A stretch of 64,000 nt of DNA. Origin: Clavaria fumosa (Eukaryota; Basidiomycota; Agaricomycetes; Agaricales; Clavariaceae). The stretch lies in NCBI GenBank assembly GCA_951802425.1, contig OX637800.1, forward strand, positions 2,604,001 to 2,668,000. The letters are read 5' to 3'. Below, one piece after another: positions 34,739-46,684 of the stretch (the stretch's first letter is position 1; every line of letters begins with the position of its first letter). The notes beneath the pieces were generated by a model. The model saw nothing but the letters and a program-made list of their open reading frames with translations. It was not told the DNA's origin and did no database searches. The position numbers and the translations under genes are program-made.

Positions 34739-37700
34739 CTAAACGAATCGAGCGAGGCGCTCCCTTAGATTCCCCAGTGCCGCCTCCGCGGCAACGAAGT
34801 TCGAGTGTATCGCTACGAGCTCACCCAGCTGGTCCGCCGTATATGTACGCTTGTCCCCGAGCTCTTTCTCATATCTTCCATCTTCCGCTTGTAGTGCGTC
34901 CAACACAGTCGCTCTTGAGGCTTTCTCGCTTTTTTTCATCGTCTCCTCAAGGCTCTTCTCTCCTTCAGATCTGAGGGCTCGCAGAAACGGCTCAACGATC
35001 ATCTTTATGTATCTTTCCTTGATCATCTCTATATCTATATGATATCTTTCGGACTGTTTTATACCGTCACATCAGCCCTTATCATAATTGAAGGTCAGAA
35101 TCGAAGACACAACCTTGATTGCAAATGGCCAGATTCCAGCGCCCAGGACGAACGGCAGAGCCGCTAAGAACGCAATGGGCGCACGGAGGGTCAAACTGAG
35201 CTCATCCATAGCTCTTTGTGTCTCCTCTTCATCAAAATCACGGTTCCCATTCATGCGTAAGATCGGCTTTGCCGTGATCGTTCTGATCGCTTGGTACGCA
35301 GTCTTAGCCCCATACCTAGTAAAAACCAGGATGCCCTTTTTCAGGAGTCATCAAAAAGGTTAACAAAAACATCCTGACCTGACTTTGTCGGTCTTGACGT
35401 CTTTGACAACGCTGTGAAATGGAAGGCCTTGGATTTCGAGGTTGGCCGTCTTAGCATCGAGGTCAACGAGAATCTCCTTTCGGAGCTCTGGCTGAAGGTC
35501 CGCCGGCAAAGATTTAACCGCTTCCTTAAGGCTGTCAAAGCGCTCGTCTCTAGCCTTCACCGCCATCTCTCGCATGATCCTGATAAACTGGTACCGGAGG
35601 GTCTTCAACGCATTGACCAATATCTGTTGAGATTCATAGAAAAACTGCTCCGCCGCTCTCTTCGTGTCAACAATGACAATCTTGCGGTCGCCGTCGACCG
35701 AATCCGAAGAGGATTTGGCAAGCTGCATGGTCTCTAGACGACGAATAATGCCAGGCACAGACCCCGTTGAGTTGGCAGGCCTTTTCAACACACTGGGTCT
35801 CGCGCTCGCGACGGAGGCCCGCGGGTCCTGTTCAAGCAAGTGACACAGAATGAGTACAGTGGAAGGTGGCCAGCGAAAGAACCGCTCAAACCGGGTCACC
35901 ACGAAATTTAGCAGCCGTATCCTTCAGCGCCTTGGCCGCAGCGTCCACACTGGCTCTCTCCAGCTTATCATAAAGGCTACGCTGTCTCTTCCTATTCCTC
36001 TCGCTACGCTCTGGCTCACCCTCCTCCCACGTCGCCACCGCAGCCCGAATCTCGGCACGGGCTAACTCGAACTCCCGATGCGCCATCTGCAGCTCGACTT
36101 CGGTCTGGCGCATGCTCTGGAGCAGGTGTCTGCCGCCATCACCAAGGCGCACCCCCCGGTATGGGGTCAGCTCATAGGAAACCAACAAAAAATAGAAAAA
36201 AATCCTCACCTCTGGCTCCTCACAATCTCATGGATACGTTCCGCCACCTGACGGCCTTCAAGGACGAGCATGCGCTGCCTCGCGCGCTCGAACATCTCCC
36301 GGCTCAGGCGGCGCAACGTCTCGGGCAGACAGCTACGCGTGTACTCGCGCTCCACCTCCTGCTTCCACTGCTGCAAGTCGATCGACCTGTAATTCCGACG
36401 AGAGTTCCCGGTGCCCAGGATTTTCTCGGCGCACTGGGGCCCACCGGCGGGAAGGGAAGCGTGAGCTCGGGGCCACATCTCACACACAGAGAGAAAAAAA
36501 AAAAAAAGGAAAAAGCAAGTTTCTCGCATACATGATATTCGATCTTCTTCGGGTCCCAGAAGTCATCATAGTCCGGCAGCCGGCGTTCCGACATGCGCAA
36601 AAGCGCCTGGGCGCTCAGGCCCATGAGCGACGAGCAAGGTATGACGCGGTCCGTGGACCCCGGACTCCTCGGCCAGAACACTATCGCCACGTTCCGGAGC
36701 TGCTCCTGCAAGCTGGCCTTCGTGATCTGTATAAAAACAATAACATATTCTCAGCGCTTGGGTTCAATTCTCTCAACGACCACCGGCGGTCGAGCCATCG
36801 GTGTGGCCGGGTGATTCGCAGCGAGAAAGGTACTGACTTGGTCGAAATGGGTGCATATAACCAGGTGCATGAACACGCCAGTGCCAGATTGTATGATTGC
36901 CGGCAACTGCCTCCAGTCTTCCTTGGGTATCTCTTTGAAATTGACGATGGGGACTATCGCAGAAGCATCCCTGGCCACTCGCTGGATCAGTTCTTCAAAA
37001 TTATACTATCATGCCATCAGCCCAGTTTATCCCTAGCGAAGGAAGGGCTATACTGTACGTCTTCAAATCCTTCCCCCAAACCCTTGGATGACACATCAAC
37101 AGAAGGAAAAGAAACATTTAACCATTTACACCCACCGGTAGATCTATAAACTGTACCAAATGACCGGGGGCATGAGAATCCCAATTTCATCCCAAAAAAA
37201 AGCCCTGATAGACGCACTTCGAAAACGCCATCCGGCTCCTGATTCCTGAACGAGTCAAATTCGACCTCCAGCAGGGGCCAATCCACGTCATCCGCAGCAA
37301 AGACGAGGCAGAACCGATGGCACAGCCTGACGATATCGTTGAGCTCCCCGAGCTGTAACACATCAATTAAGTCCAGGCGCAGGGCTCCATCGCCCCAGAA
37401 CGCAAGCCAAAACAAAAAAACAAAAAAAAAAGGGGACGAACGAGAAGTCTAACGTCAGCGTCACCCTCAGCGCACGTCCTCAGCTCAAAAGCAGGGTCCT
37501 CAAACCGGAGCAGGTTCGCGCGCGTATCGTGGTGCAGATCCGCCCAGCAGCGGTAGATACTCGCGAGCCCCTCATCGTCGTTCCTGTCAGCCGTGTTGTT
37601 GTCTTCATCTTCATCAAAGCCGTCGAGGGTGCTGCTGAAGGGATCGTCCGTGGGTGGGACGTAAGCCTTCATCTTCTCGCCGTACTTGCCCTCCTGCAGC

Positions 37701-39277
37701 TGCGCAAGCCCCCGCAGGAACGGTGCCGGGTCGAAGGTAAGCCGTGGCTCCTTCTGGCCCGCCTTGTGCCGCACGCGACAAGGCCACGCCGTAGATGGCA
37801 GCTCTAGGTATGTCTGGTGTTTAAGCAAGCACCGCAGGCCAAACAGCAAAAAACCTCTCACCATCAGTAGGAAGGATCATCCTGCCAATCAAGGCATTCA
37901 AAAAGAGCGATTTCCTTCAAAAGGGGACCAAAAAAAAAAAAAAAACCAATCTCAGCCGCAGCCTTTTTTCCCTAGGAATTAAAAAAAAAAAGCAGCCACG
38001 GCCAACCTCACCCACCCAGCTTTAATCATCCCACAAAACGCAACAGACGTCGTCTGCGTCTCCGCCCGCGCGATAGCGCCCTCCAAGCTCGCCTCAAGCG
38101 TGGGAGGCCTCCGACGCTCACCCGCCACACCACCACCACCACCCCCCTCCTCCCCACCCGCACCCGCACCTACCACCCCCATCTCCACCTCCGGCTCCAT
38201 CCGCTCCGCAACAAGAAACTGGTCCACGCTACGGTTCCGAATAAGCCGCATCAGCCGCACATGCGCCGCGCCAAGCGCCTCGACGCCCGGCTCCTCCTCC
38301 CCCTCCTCCTCCCCCCCCTCCCCCCCCACCCCAAACAGCCCCTCAACCCACGCCACCCCCGCCTGCGCCATCGCCCTCACATGCCTCTCCGCCGCGTCCT
38401 CGCTCAAGCCCAGACAACACGCCTGGGCAAAGCTCACATCCCCGTCCGCCCCACCCCCACCACCGCCGCCGTCGCCCCGGGGGTGGCGCGCACGCACCCC
38501 AAACGGCCGCCGCCGGAACGCAAGCACCGCCGCGTCCAGCGCCTGCCCGACCATCACGCTATGCCGCGCGGGGGGGGGCCGCCCCGCAAAGTGGATGATC
38601 GGAGGGAGCGGCAGCGACGAGAGGGCAGACGCAGCAGACAAGGGAGTGGCGGCGCAAGAGGGCGCGTCGCGCACCGCTACACACTCCCTGAACGCGCGCG
38701 CGAGGTCCTCCCTGCACTCCGCGAGCCGCGCGGCCGCAGCGACGGCTGCGGCCCCAGGCACTGCGGTCCCGGTCCCCCTCCCCACGCCCACGCCCCCGCC
38801 CGCGCCGGACAGCGACACAAGCACGCGCTCGAGCTCCTTCAGCACAACAGCCGCGCGCTCAAGCGCCGACCGGAAGGCCCCACGCGCCTCCCCGCCCGCC
38901 TCGGTGCGGAGCAGCAGCCTAGAGTGTCTAGCATTAGCAGCGCCATCACGCGCGCCATCACGCGCGCCGCCAGCACCAACACGGCCATCGCCATCCCCGT
39001 CGTCGCCCGCCGGGCCATCAGCCAACATCCCAGCATCACCCCCGCCATTCCCGCCGCCTTCCCGCAAGGACGCGACCAGCCACGTCGTCGACTGATACGA
39101 CGCCAGGTCTTCCCGCAAGGCTTCAGTAGCGTTCCGAACGCCGATCAGCCAGACAACATCGCCGCTGAGACTGGTACGGCGTCGGGCGTCCTTGTTGATC
39201 TTGCCGAGGGCCTCCCGCTGCTTCGATACCGTCTTGAGGAGGTCGGCGATGAGCTGGAGAATCGGTGTGTTCGCCAT
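34739..39277 (-). CDS. dynamin-superfamily large GTPase with C-terminal hydrophobic segments
   Basis: ATG 39277 (MANTPILQLIADLLKTVSKQ) opens a long first exon with Gly/Ala-rich inserts. The G1 loop is split by an intron: exon 1 ends FCGMIKAG (near 38010) and the next exon begins KSLFLNALIGRMILPTD (near 37920), giving GMIKAGKS. G2 region LPSTAWPCRV follows. G3 is FIDLPG (about 37133-37152), the dynamin-type DLPG, and G4 is probably CTHFDQV (about 36830-36860). Further exons are coiled-coil helices (FWDPKKIEYHV, WKQEVEREYTRSCLPETL). Near the C-terminus are hydrophobic stretches (IAFLAALPFVLGAGIWPFAIK, about 35100-35170). The last exon is uncertain: the frame may stop at 35072, or splice to 34739-35040 (ERYIKMIVEPFLRALRSEGE). 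Introns contain long T tracts. A membrane-remodelling role is inferred from the family only. Confidence 0.7.
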
Positions 39278-39585
39278 ACCCAATGAGCTTGCTGTACCAC
39301 GCTGTGCATCACAAGATAACAAAAGTTGTCGAGTGCACGTGACTTGATCGCATATGGTATATCTCGTTCGCCCATGTGCGCCAGTTACCATACAGAACAG
39401 CAGTAGTAAGGTCGCACCTAAACCACACTTATAAAAAAATGGCGAACTACATCGTCAAATGTAATAACACCATAAAGAAAAACCCAATCCAAAGAAAACC
39501 AACAAAAACGCAACGACCAGGCGAAGAACCAAATTTCGCGGCAAAAAGGAACCAAAAAAAAATTCTTACAAGAAAAAAGCCCTCA
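39278..39585. other. intergenic between the GTPase gene and the Ser/Pro-rich protein gene
   Basis: 308 bases, A-rich on the plus strand (tracts AAAAAAT, AAAAAAAAT). Holds the promoter of the minus-strand GTPase gene and the 3' end of the next. No gene seen. Confidence 0.4.
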
Positions 39586-42500
39586 TCACATCCGTCGACT
39601 CCTCATCCCCTCAGGCAACTTCGGCACAGGCGGCACAACCTCAACCGCCCACCCGGGCGCCCCCATGCCCATCATCCCCATGCCCATCATCCCCATCCCC
39701 ACCATGCCCACCCCCCTCTCCTCCTCCTCCTTCCCCACCAAAGCCTGCACCCGCTTCACAAACCTAGCACGCGCATCCCCGCTCTTCTTCCCATCCATAA
39801 CACTCGTCACACTATACACACTCCCTGTCGCCGTATACCGACTATACCTCAGCGCCTCCTCCCTCTCCTCCCTCTCCTCCCCACCCTCCTCCTCTCCCTC
39901 TCCCTCCCCCTCCTCCCCCTCCCCCCTCACCTCCTCCTCATCCGAGTACACCGTCTCCCTCAACGGCCGCCGCCGCGCCATCCGCCCACGCGCAGACCGC
40001 GTCCGCACAACCCCCTCATGCCCCTCCGAGCCAGAATACCACGACATCCCATCCTCCTCCACACACCGCGCCTCCCGCGACTCCCGCTCCCCATCCACAA
40101 ACACGAACCCAGACCGCTCCGCACCGCCATGCAGCAGCCCCACCCCCAGCTTCGGGTACAGCACCGAAGAAGACGCCGGCCCGCTATGCCGCGGGACGAG
40201 CGGGCGCACCGGCGCCGCCCGCACAGGCACAGACACAGGCACAGCATGCGCAAGCCCGGCACGCGTAGAGTGCCCAGCGGCAGCGGCAGCAGCAGGCGAC
40301 ACACCCTGCGGCGGCAGCACACGTCGCCCAAACGTCGCATCGCCCGCATAGCCGCCCGCGCTACCCAGCGGCGGCGGCGACGGCAACGGGCCCGTCGGCG
40401 CAGGCGCAGGCGGCGGGATCTCGTGCCACGACACCACATGCGTCTGAGCCTGCGCCCTCGCCTCCGCCCCCGCGGCCAGCCCCATGCCCTTCGTCGAGAC
40501 CGGCGAGACACCGCCACCACCACCGCCCGCACGGGCACCCCAGGGGTCGAGGCGCGGCAGCGTCCCGCCCGGCGGCGCCGTCATCGGGGACACGCACAGG
40601 AACATGCGCGACCGGCGGACGGGCTGCGACGACGACGCGGGGCCGAGGTGGCCGTTCGGGTGTTGCGGGTTGGGGCTCGGGCTCCGGTTAAATAGCGTGC
40701 GAGGGAGGGGGAGGGCGGCGGGCATCGTCGGGCGTCCTCCACCAGGGGAAACTACAGCAGGGCCGGAGGAGGCGGGGGGCGTCGGCAAAGGCGTCACCGA
40801 CAGCAGCGAGCGCGGCTTCTCACCGCCAGCGGTCGAGGTAGCCGGCACCGCAGCCCGCGCATTCGGATTCGTGAGCGGGAGAGAAATCGCCATGATCGAG
40901 CCCGACGGCGTCTGCACCGCAGTAGACGAGGGAGGGAGAGCGGACGACGGCGACAAGAAGGGCGACTTTGATGACGTCGCGGATGACACGGGCGACGTCG
41001 AGAAACGCGATGACAATACAGAGCCTTGGTTCTGGTTGGAGTGGGAGGAGCCTAGGGATAGCGGGGCCGGCATGCTCTTCATGAGTGCCCGAAGAGGGTG
41101 TGGCTTGAGCGGTGTCTGCGCCACCACCGGGGGAGTCTCCAGTGCAAACCCATGGCCCTCCGACGGCGTGATCACCGCGAACGAAGAGTTGGTAGACGAC
41201 GAGGTAGACATCGACCGCGTCGAGGCAGCCGACAACGGAGACGGATGCGACGTTAAAGCCGAAGCCGGAGTCGGAGTCGGTACCGAAGTAGCAGCAGGCA
41301 TAGGCGATCGCGACCGCGGGTCCAAGGGGAAGGCGGGTGTCACCAAGCCGCTGACGGACAGCGGGACGTCGCGTTCCTTCTTCGCGTCGGCCTGGGGAGG
41401 AATAGGGGTAGCAACCGGTACTTCCTCCAGCTGCGGATGGGAGACCCAGCTGGCCACTTCACTGCCCCATGAGGAGCGAATCTGGTCTTTCTGCCCTTCG
41501 TCCGCGGCACGGCGGCCAGTAGAGAGGGCAGGCAAAGGCGGGGGTAAGGCAGAGGGGAGGCCAGAGTTCGCAATGGTATTGACGCTGGCATTCATATTCG
41601 CACTGGCGTGGGCATCAGAACTTGGGGTCGTCGCGCGGCTCGAGACAGCGGGGCTGGTACGCGCAAACTTTTCGGCGATGGGGAGCGGCATGGCAGGGAC
41701 TGGCGGGACTTGCTCTCGCGGCGGCTTTCCGCCGTCCAAGGATGACGACGTGCCGGTTCTGTTGCTGTTGCTGCTGCCACTCTTGGACGAGCGCTTCATG
41801 CCAAAGAAGGACCTGCGCTTGCGCACAGCAGACCCAGAGGACGGAGAGATAGGAGACGCTGGGGTTGAAAGAGACGACGCCAGCGTGAGAGAATCGGAAT
41901 CTTTGGATGCTGGTGGTACAGACTTGACCGACGACGCCTTGGACTTGGAGCGACTCGAGGACACGTACGGTTCTGAATAGGGTTCGCTTTCTGTGTCGGA
42001 GAGACTGCCCCTGGAGCTGGCTGTGGCCTTTTTGGGCTTTGCTTGGGACTTGATTTCTTTTGTAAGGAGTGTCTTTGCTCTTGAACGGCTGAAGAGCGCA
42101 GAACCCTCGCTCTGGTATCCATCGTCGAGCATTTGTCTCGTCTTTGTGGCGAACTCGCTGTCTCTGTGCATGAACATGGTGTCGGCTTTTCTAGTCGGAA
42201 TTGCGGGGGCGGAGCCTGGGGTATAACTGGGGAAACTGGGTGCGGGTGCGGAGGATGGCCCCTGGTTGGGCGAGACGGTGACGTCGACGGCAGGCTTTGT
42301 CGAAGCGTAGAAGGGTTGAAGTTTAGGGTCTGCCAGATGCTTGAGAGAAGGAGTGGAAAACCCGTCTGCGGCGACGAACGAATTGGGAGACGACAAAGAG
42401 GTGGCAGTGGACGGGGAGGTCAAAGCGGGGGTCTAAGATGGAACCATAAACAAGTCAATACTTTTAGGCAGAAAACAGCAAGGACAAGAGGGTGTGTGGT

Positions 42501-42776
42501 AGACGAGGGGTTTTAACTAGAAACGTACGGTTTGCTCTTCATCTTCTTCTTGAAGCGAATTAGACGAGATCCAATTTGCCACCGCTGCGGTGCCTAGCCC
42601 AATCTCGAGGGCAGTTTCTAGCACGGATGCTCGTATTCCTGATGAACGGTCATGTACGGAATTGATTGGTCTGTTGGGACGGGGAGGCCTGGGACGGGGA
42701 TGAATGTGCGGTTTAGATTTAGACGCGAAGGAAGGAGGGTGTGATGCAGATGACTGAGGGGCATAAGGCACGGCCA
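39586..42776 (-). CDS. Ser/Pro/Ala-rich low-complexity protein, unknown function
   Basis: ATG 42776 (MAVPYAPQSSASHPPSF) begins exon 1. A 96-nt intron (42433-42528) leads to a 2.8-kb second exon that stops at 39586, about 1030 residues in all. Nearly the whole protein is Ser, Pro, Thr and Ala. It includes basic clusters (RKRRSFFGMKRSSKSG), acidic runs of Glu (about 39880-39930), and a Met/Gly tandem near the C-terminus (MVGMGMMGMGMMGMG). The only possibly structured piece is the short segment in exon 1 (ETALEIGLGTAAVANWISS). It looks intrinsically disordered and phosphorylatable; no family is recognised. Long open frames on the opposite strand result from the GC-rich codon bias. Confidence 0.7.
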
Positions 42777-43162
42777 TTTGTACGAGTTGCAAGTGAAACG
42801 ATATAGAGAGAGAGAGGGAGAGGGAGTGAAAGTGAAAAAAAAAAGAGAGATGGGAACAAAGAGACGGTGTGGCGAAGCGAGTGTGTGAGTGTGTGAGTGT
42901 GATGTTAGAGTTGAGCTCAAAATGAACGACTTGCGCTCAAAAAAGAGCGGGGTGCAAAAAAGAAGTAGAACGCGACGAACACAGTACACCGAAAAAGTCG
43001 ACGAGGCTACTGAGAATGAGCCTTTGAGGACGACTTTGAACGGATGATTTGTGTGGGAAGAGATCAAAGGGGGGGACGGTGTGATGATGCTCTGCTTTGA
43101 ATTGGTACACACAGACACACACACGCGGATGTTGAGCGGAACAAAAAAGAGGCGAATAATTA
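42777..43162. other. intergenic, promoter side of the Ser/Pro-rich gene
   Basis: 386 bases. On the minus strand it is pyrimidine-rich (CT/CTTT runs at 42800-42900), a common feature just upstream of fungal start codons. No gene. Confidence 0.4.
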
Positions 43163-43733
43163 TTGTATTTTATTATGTAATATTGATGTTTGTAATTGTT
43201 GATAAGTTATTTGACATTGTTGAATGACTTCTTCGGGTAAGAGAGGACTTACTATGAAGATTTGCGGTACACACCCACTCTCACCTGTGAATCCCACGCA
43301 ACGTCACATGTTAGAAAGGGTGACACAGCGTGACGCCACTTCTAACTGGCATAAATTTGAGTGTCCTAGGCCCTCCGCCAATAAACCTTCAATAGTGATT
43401 GGGTCCCAAATCCACTTTGGGAATTTGTAAGCTGTATTAGACGTTACTGTATTGGGTGCTGGCCTGTGCCTGCCATCAATTGTCCAGCAACTCGTTGTCA
43501 TGTGCTGTTGGTTTCAAGTCCCGCTCATCGTTTGAGAGCCTTGCTTGTCGTCTCGCATGATGAGCTCACTATTTCCTCAGTTTCCCTTCTGTGACAACAT
43601 GTTCATGGACTAATCTGAAACAGAATCAACATGGCCTCATTTCTCATACTGATTACTTTGTACTGCGACACTCGCATGGCCGGACTTTGCTCTCGAATAC
43701 CATGTATGTTGCATCATCTGTCTTTCCACACAC

Positions 43734-45228
43734 CTAGGCATTACCAGCAGCTATTTTACCCTTAGCTTTCCCTACACCATCGCTCTTGTGCTCTTGTGTT
43801 CCCGTCTTCTTCTTCTTGACTGGTGGGTTGTCGATGTCATTATCGCTCCCATCGCTGCTTTGTCTGCCATCGTCACTCCTGTCCTGGACCATTGCTACAC
43901 GTTTACGAGCTATTCCTTTGTCTGTGCGTCCCTTGCGTTTCTTTCCAATGATCTCGCCATTGGCCTGACACTCTTCGACTGCCGAAATGTGTTCCTTGAA
44001 CTCAGCCCTGCTCAATCGAACCCAATGGCAAGAACCACACTTCAGCGCCGCCCGGAGCTTGCGAATGTCGTCCATTGCCCCAATTTCGGATGGGTTGACA
44101 AAGCTTTTGTGAGTCCAACCAATAAGCTTGACTTGATATCGCTCAACGACGGCTCTCTCATAATTGACATAGTTCATCATGACGACCTTCTTCTTTGTGG
44201 CGTATCCTGTATATTATTTTGGTGACTATCACATTATCCCTAAAGATCAAAACTCACGAAGTCCTGCCAGTATCAGCTTTGTGCATTCTGCACGAATTGA
44301 GGCCAGCGTGTCACGACGATCGCCATCTACCCGCTGGTAAGCGGGGTATAGTCTGTCAATAGCATAGCAACATACCCTTCTGTCTTGCACAGGCCCATTG
44401 TTCAAACTGCCGAACAACATCCCATGGATCTAGATCAAGAACCTCGCGGAAGAAATCCATCGAGTCACCTGAGCCAAACCATGATGGTGAGGCAGTATCA
44501 TCCACATGGCTGCGGGTGACGAAGGTAATGGCATAAACACCTGTCCTCTCACTGAGTTTATCAAGCTAAAGACGAAGGTGAGCTTTATCTCCTTGCGCCA
44601 TAGCACATCTCTGACCTCCTCATTGATTCGTTCAACCGTGAAACGCACATCCTGGGCAGCCGAGCGGTTGGAAGCACGAGTACCCGACTTTTTTTTCTCC
44701 CGATATGCCAGGAGAGCTGCAATAAGTTCGGCTTTCTCTACATCTGAAAGGTCTTGAAGGTGCACATCCTGTTCTGCAAGTCTTTTCAACTCAACAAGCC
44801 CCATTTTTTCCCCGACAGCCAAGTCTAGCCATGGTGAGATGACATGTCATTTATTCATAAACAGTAGACTTACCTTTGTTGACTTCAGTTGCCTTGAAGT
44901 GCGCTATGGCATTTGGCAAACTAGGGGCTCGAGTCTTCTTGTATAAACTCTTGCTATCCACCAATTTTTTGATGTAATCTATCTTCACGTCATGGGCATC
45001 TGCCAGGTTTTTGACGGCTTCCTTCCCTTCCAGCAAATATTTGTCAATGCTAGCAGAGAGTTGCTCCTGCTTTTGCTGTGCGTGGACTTTGCCCAGTTGT
45101 TTCGTGGCTTTCTGCGCATCACTAAGTTCATGACGGGACCGTATTGACTGGACCTCTTTGCTGGGGTTGCGGTCAGCCCAAGTCATTGCCTCCTTACCAG
45201 CGTTGTCTGGGGTATGGGCAGAGGCCAT
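43734..45228 (-). CDS. KDZ-element accessory protein, unknown function
   Basis: ATG 45228 (MASAHTPDNAGKEAMTWADR). Proposed exons join MASAHT...EVNK, DLAVGEKMGLVELKRL...EVRD, LDKLSERTGVYAITFVTRSHVDD...DFFREVLDLDPWDVVRQFEQWACARQK, a short GDRRDTLASIRAECTKLILAGL exon, and a last exon (RYATKKKVVMMNYVNY...GWTHKSFVNPSEIGAMDDIRKLRAALKCGSCHWVRLS) ending at 43734. A C..C..H pattern (CGSCHW) could bind metal. The basic, Ser/Asp-rich tail ends KKKKTGTQEH..., possibly a nuclear signal. The second intron is only 41 nt. Its location inside the TIRs implies it moves with the element, but no catalytic motif is evident. Confidence 0.7.
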
Positions 45229-45246
45229 TTTTTGCCCTTTTTTTCA

Positions 45247-46127
45247 ATGTGCGCTGCAACATGCCCCAATATCCGATGTCCATCACGTGTTTGTCTGTTC
45301 GTCTTTTGCTCTGAACACTCTGCGCGCAACAGAGCAAATAACAAAGCTATGAAACAAGGTAACAAATTGCATTTTTGCCTCACAGAGTCACCTCTAAATA
45401 TGCATTGCAATCTTTAGAATCCAAGGAAGAACAGAAATCGCACCAACCCAGCGACGAACTTGCTGCCTCCCTTCAATCACTTTCCATAGCTGCTGTTGTG
45501 GATCCTTTCTCCGTAGCAGACCCATTTGCTGTGGCCAATGAGGACTTTCTTTGCAGGCCGGCAGAGCTGTCCAGCCTGGCTGCATCCCCTAGCAAAAGAA
45601 AAGCCGCTTATGTTGTTTATAACGGTCGAAACATGGGTGTCTTTGAGCAATGGCATGTCCCTTCAAACACTGCGTATCAATACACTGACATTATGCAATA
45701 GGGCTCCAGTCAAGATGTCAACTGATCGTTTCCCTTCAGCAAGCTTTCAAGGCTTCCCAACTCTTCAAGCAGCAGAAGCATCATGGGCGCATGCAGTGGC
45801 TGCCGGAACAATGGGGCCACCGAAGCCGGCTGGTTTCACGGCACCCTCCCGCCCGCTGCCTACACAACATGTTCCTGGTAGCATAGACCATAGCTTCTGG
45901 GTCGTTATCCAAGGCGTCAAGCCAGGCGTGTATTATGGCCAGTATGTAGGCCGCCTTCTCCCCCAAACTTTTATCTCATATTCTATTGACACAGGCAGGC
46001 TGCGGCAGCTGGGCTTGGCAATGTCAGGACTCCCCTTGTTAGCCGTGCATCTAATCAAGATGAAGCTGCTAAGATTTTTGTTCGTAAGTATATGGCTGGA
46101 CAAATTCTTGCCCTTCATCCTATGTAA
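45247..46127 (+). CDS. protein with two RNase H1 N-terminal/viroplasmin-like domains, carried by the KDZ element
   Basis: ATG 45247 (MCAATCPNIRCPSRVC), intron 45360-45418, then a Ser/Asp-rich linker. The first domain is AYVVYNGRNMGVFEQW...FPSASFQGFPTLQAAEASW; the second is FWVVIQGVKPGVYYGQ...VSRASNQDEAAKIFVRKYM, ending at TAA 46125-46127. The pattern Y-VV-GR-GI-F-W...F.GF.....A is that of the small domain at the N-terminus of RNase H1 and in caulimovirus P6, which binds RNA/DNA hybrids or dsRNA. The intron between the halves of domain 1 appears to be GC-AG (about 45652-45701). No RNase H catalytic domain follows. Its ATG is only 18 bp from the divergent ATG at 45228. Confidence 0.65.
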
Positions 46128-46684
46128 GATACAGTACAGTGTATTAAGTACATGATATCTATATCGTTCTGGTTTACAGCAACTAGGTGCTGTTAAGTTT
46201 GAATTTGTGTGAACCTTGAACAGCATCTGTGGAGATCTGCAGAGATGCACCAAGCGGCAATATGAAGTTATGATTGCCAGTTAGAACTTATCTTTCAGTC
46301 ATCCCAGATCACAGCTGATATGTGGTAAGCACCATATGGAAGTACATGAGTCATTGTTACAGGAATTGAATAAAGCATTCTTAGAGTGGATACAGAGGGA
46401 GGTACGCCTGAATACTGCGTGCACTTAAGAAGCAGGTGGATTACCATGTTTGCCAAGTGCGTGTGGCGCTTCAATGCCTCTGCAATGGTCCTCAAACGTC
46501 GTCACACATCAACCTCATCCTCTCACAAAGTCCGGCATACTCAGACCAGTCGCAATGCCTCTGGCAGGCGAGTAATCTCTCAAGAATTGCTACACCCAAC
46601 TGCCATAAGCTTGCACAAGGCTGCGGCTGGGAAGCTGCATCAAGTTCGAGAGCAAGGTGCGTTGACTTCACCCATATCTTGATC

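Noticed and set aside
38100..39286. Long plus-strand open frames (331 and 341 codons) over the GTPase first exon
   Set aside because: Arg/Pro/Ser-rich translations with no domain, exactly opposite a GC-rich coding exon with a recognised P-loop; they are antisense shadows.
40484..41980. 498-codon plus-strand frame over the Ser/Pro-rich gene
   Set aside because: Antisense of a low-complexity GC-rich exon. The minus-strand frame is longer, joins an upstream exon by a proper intron and starts with ATG.
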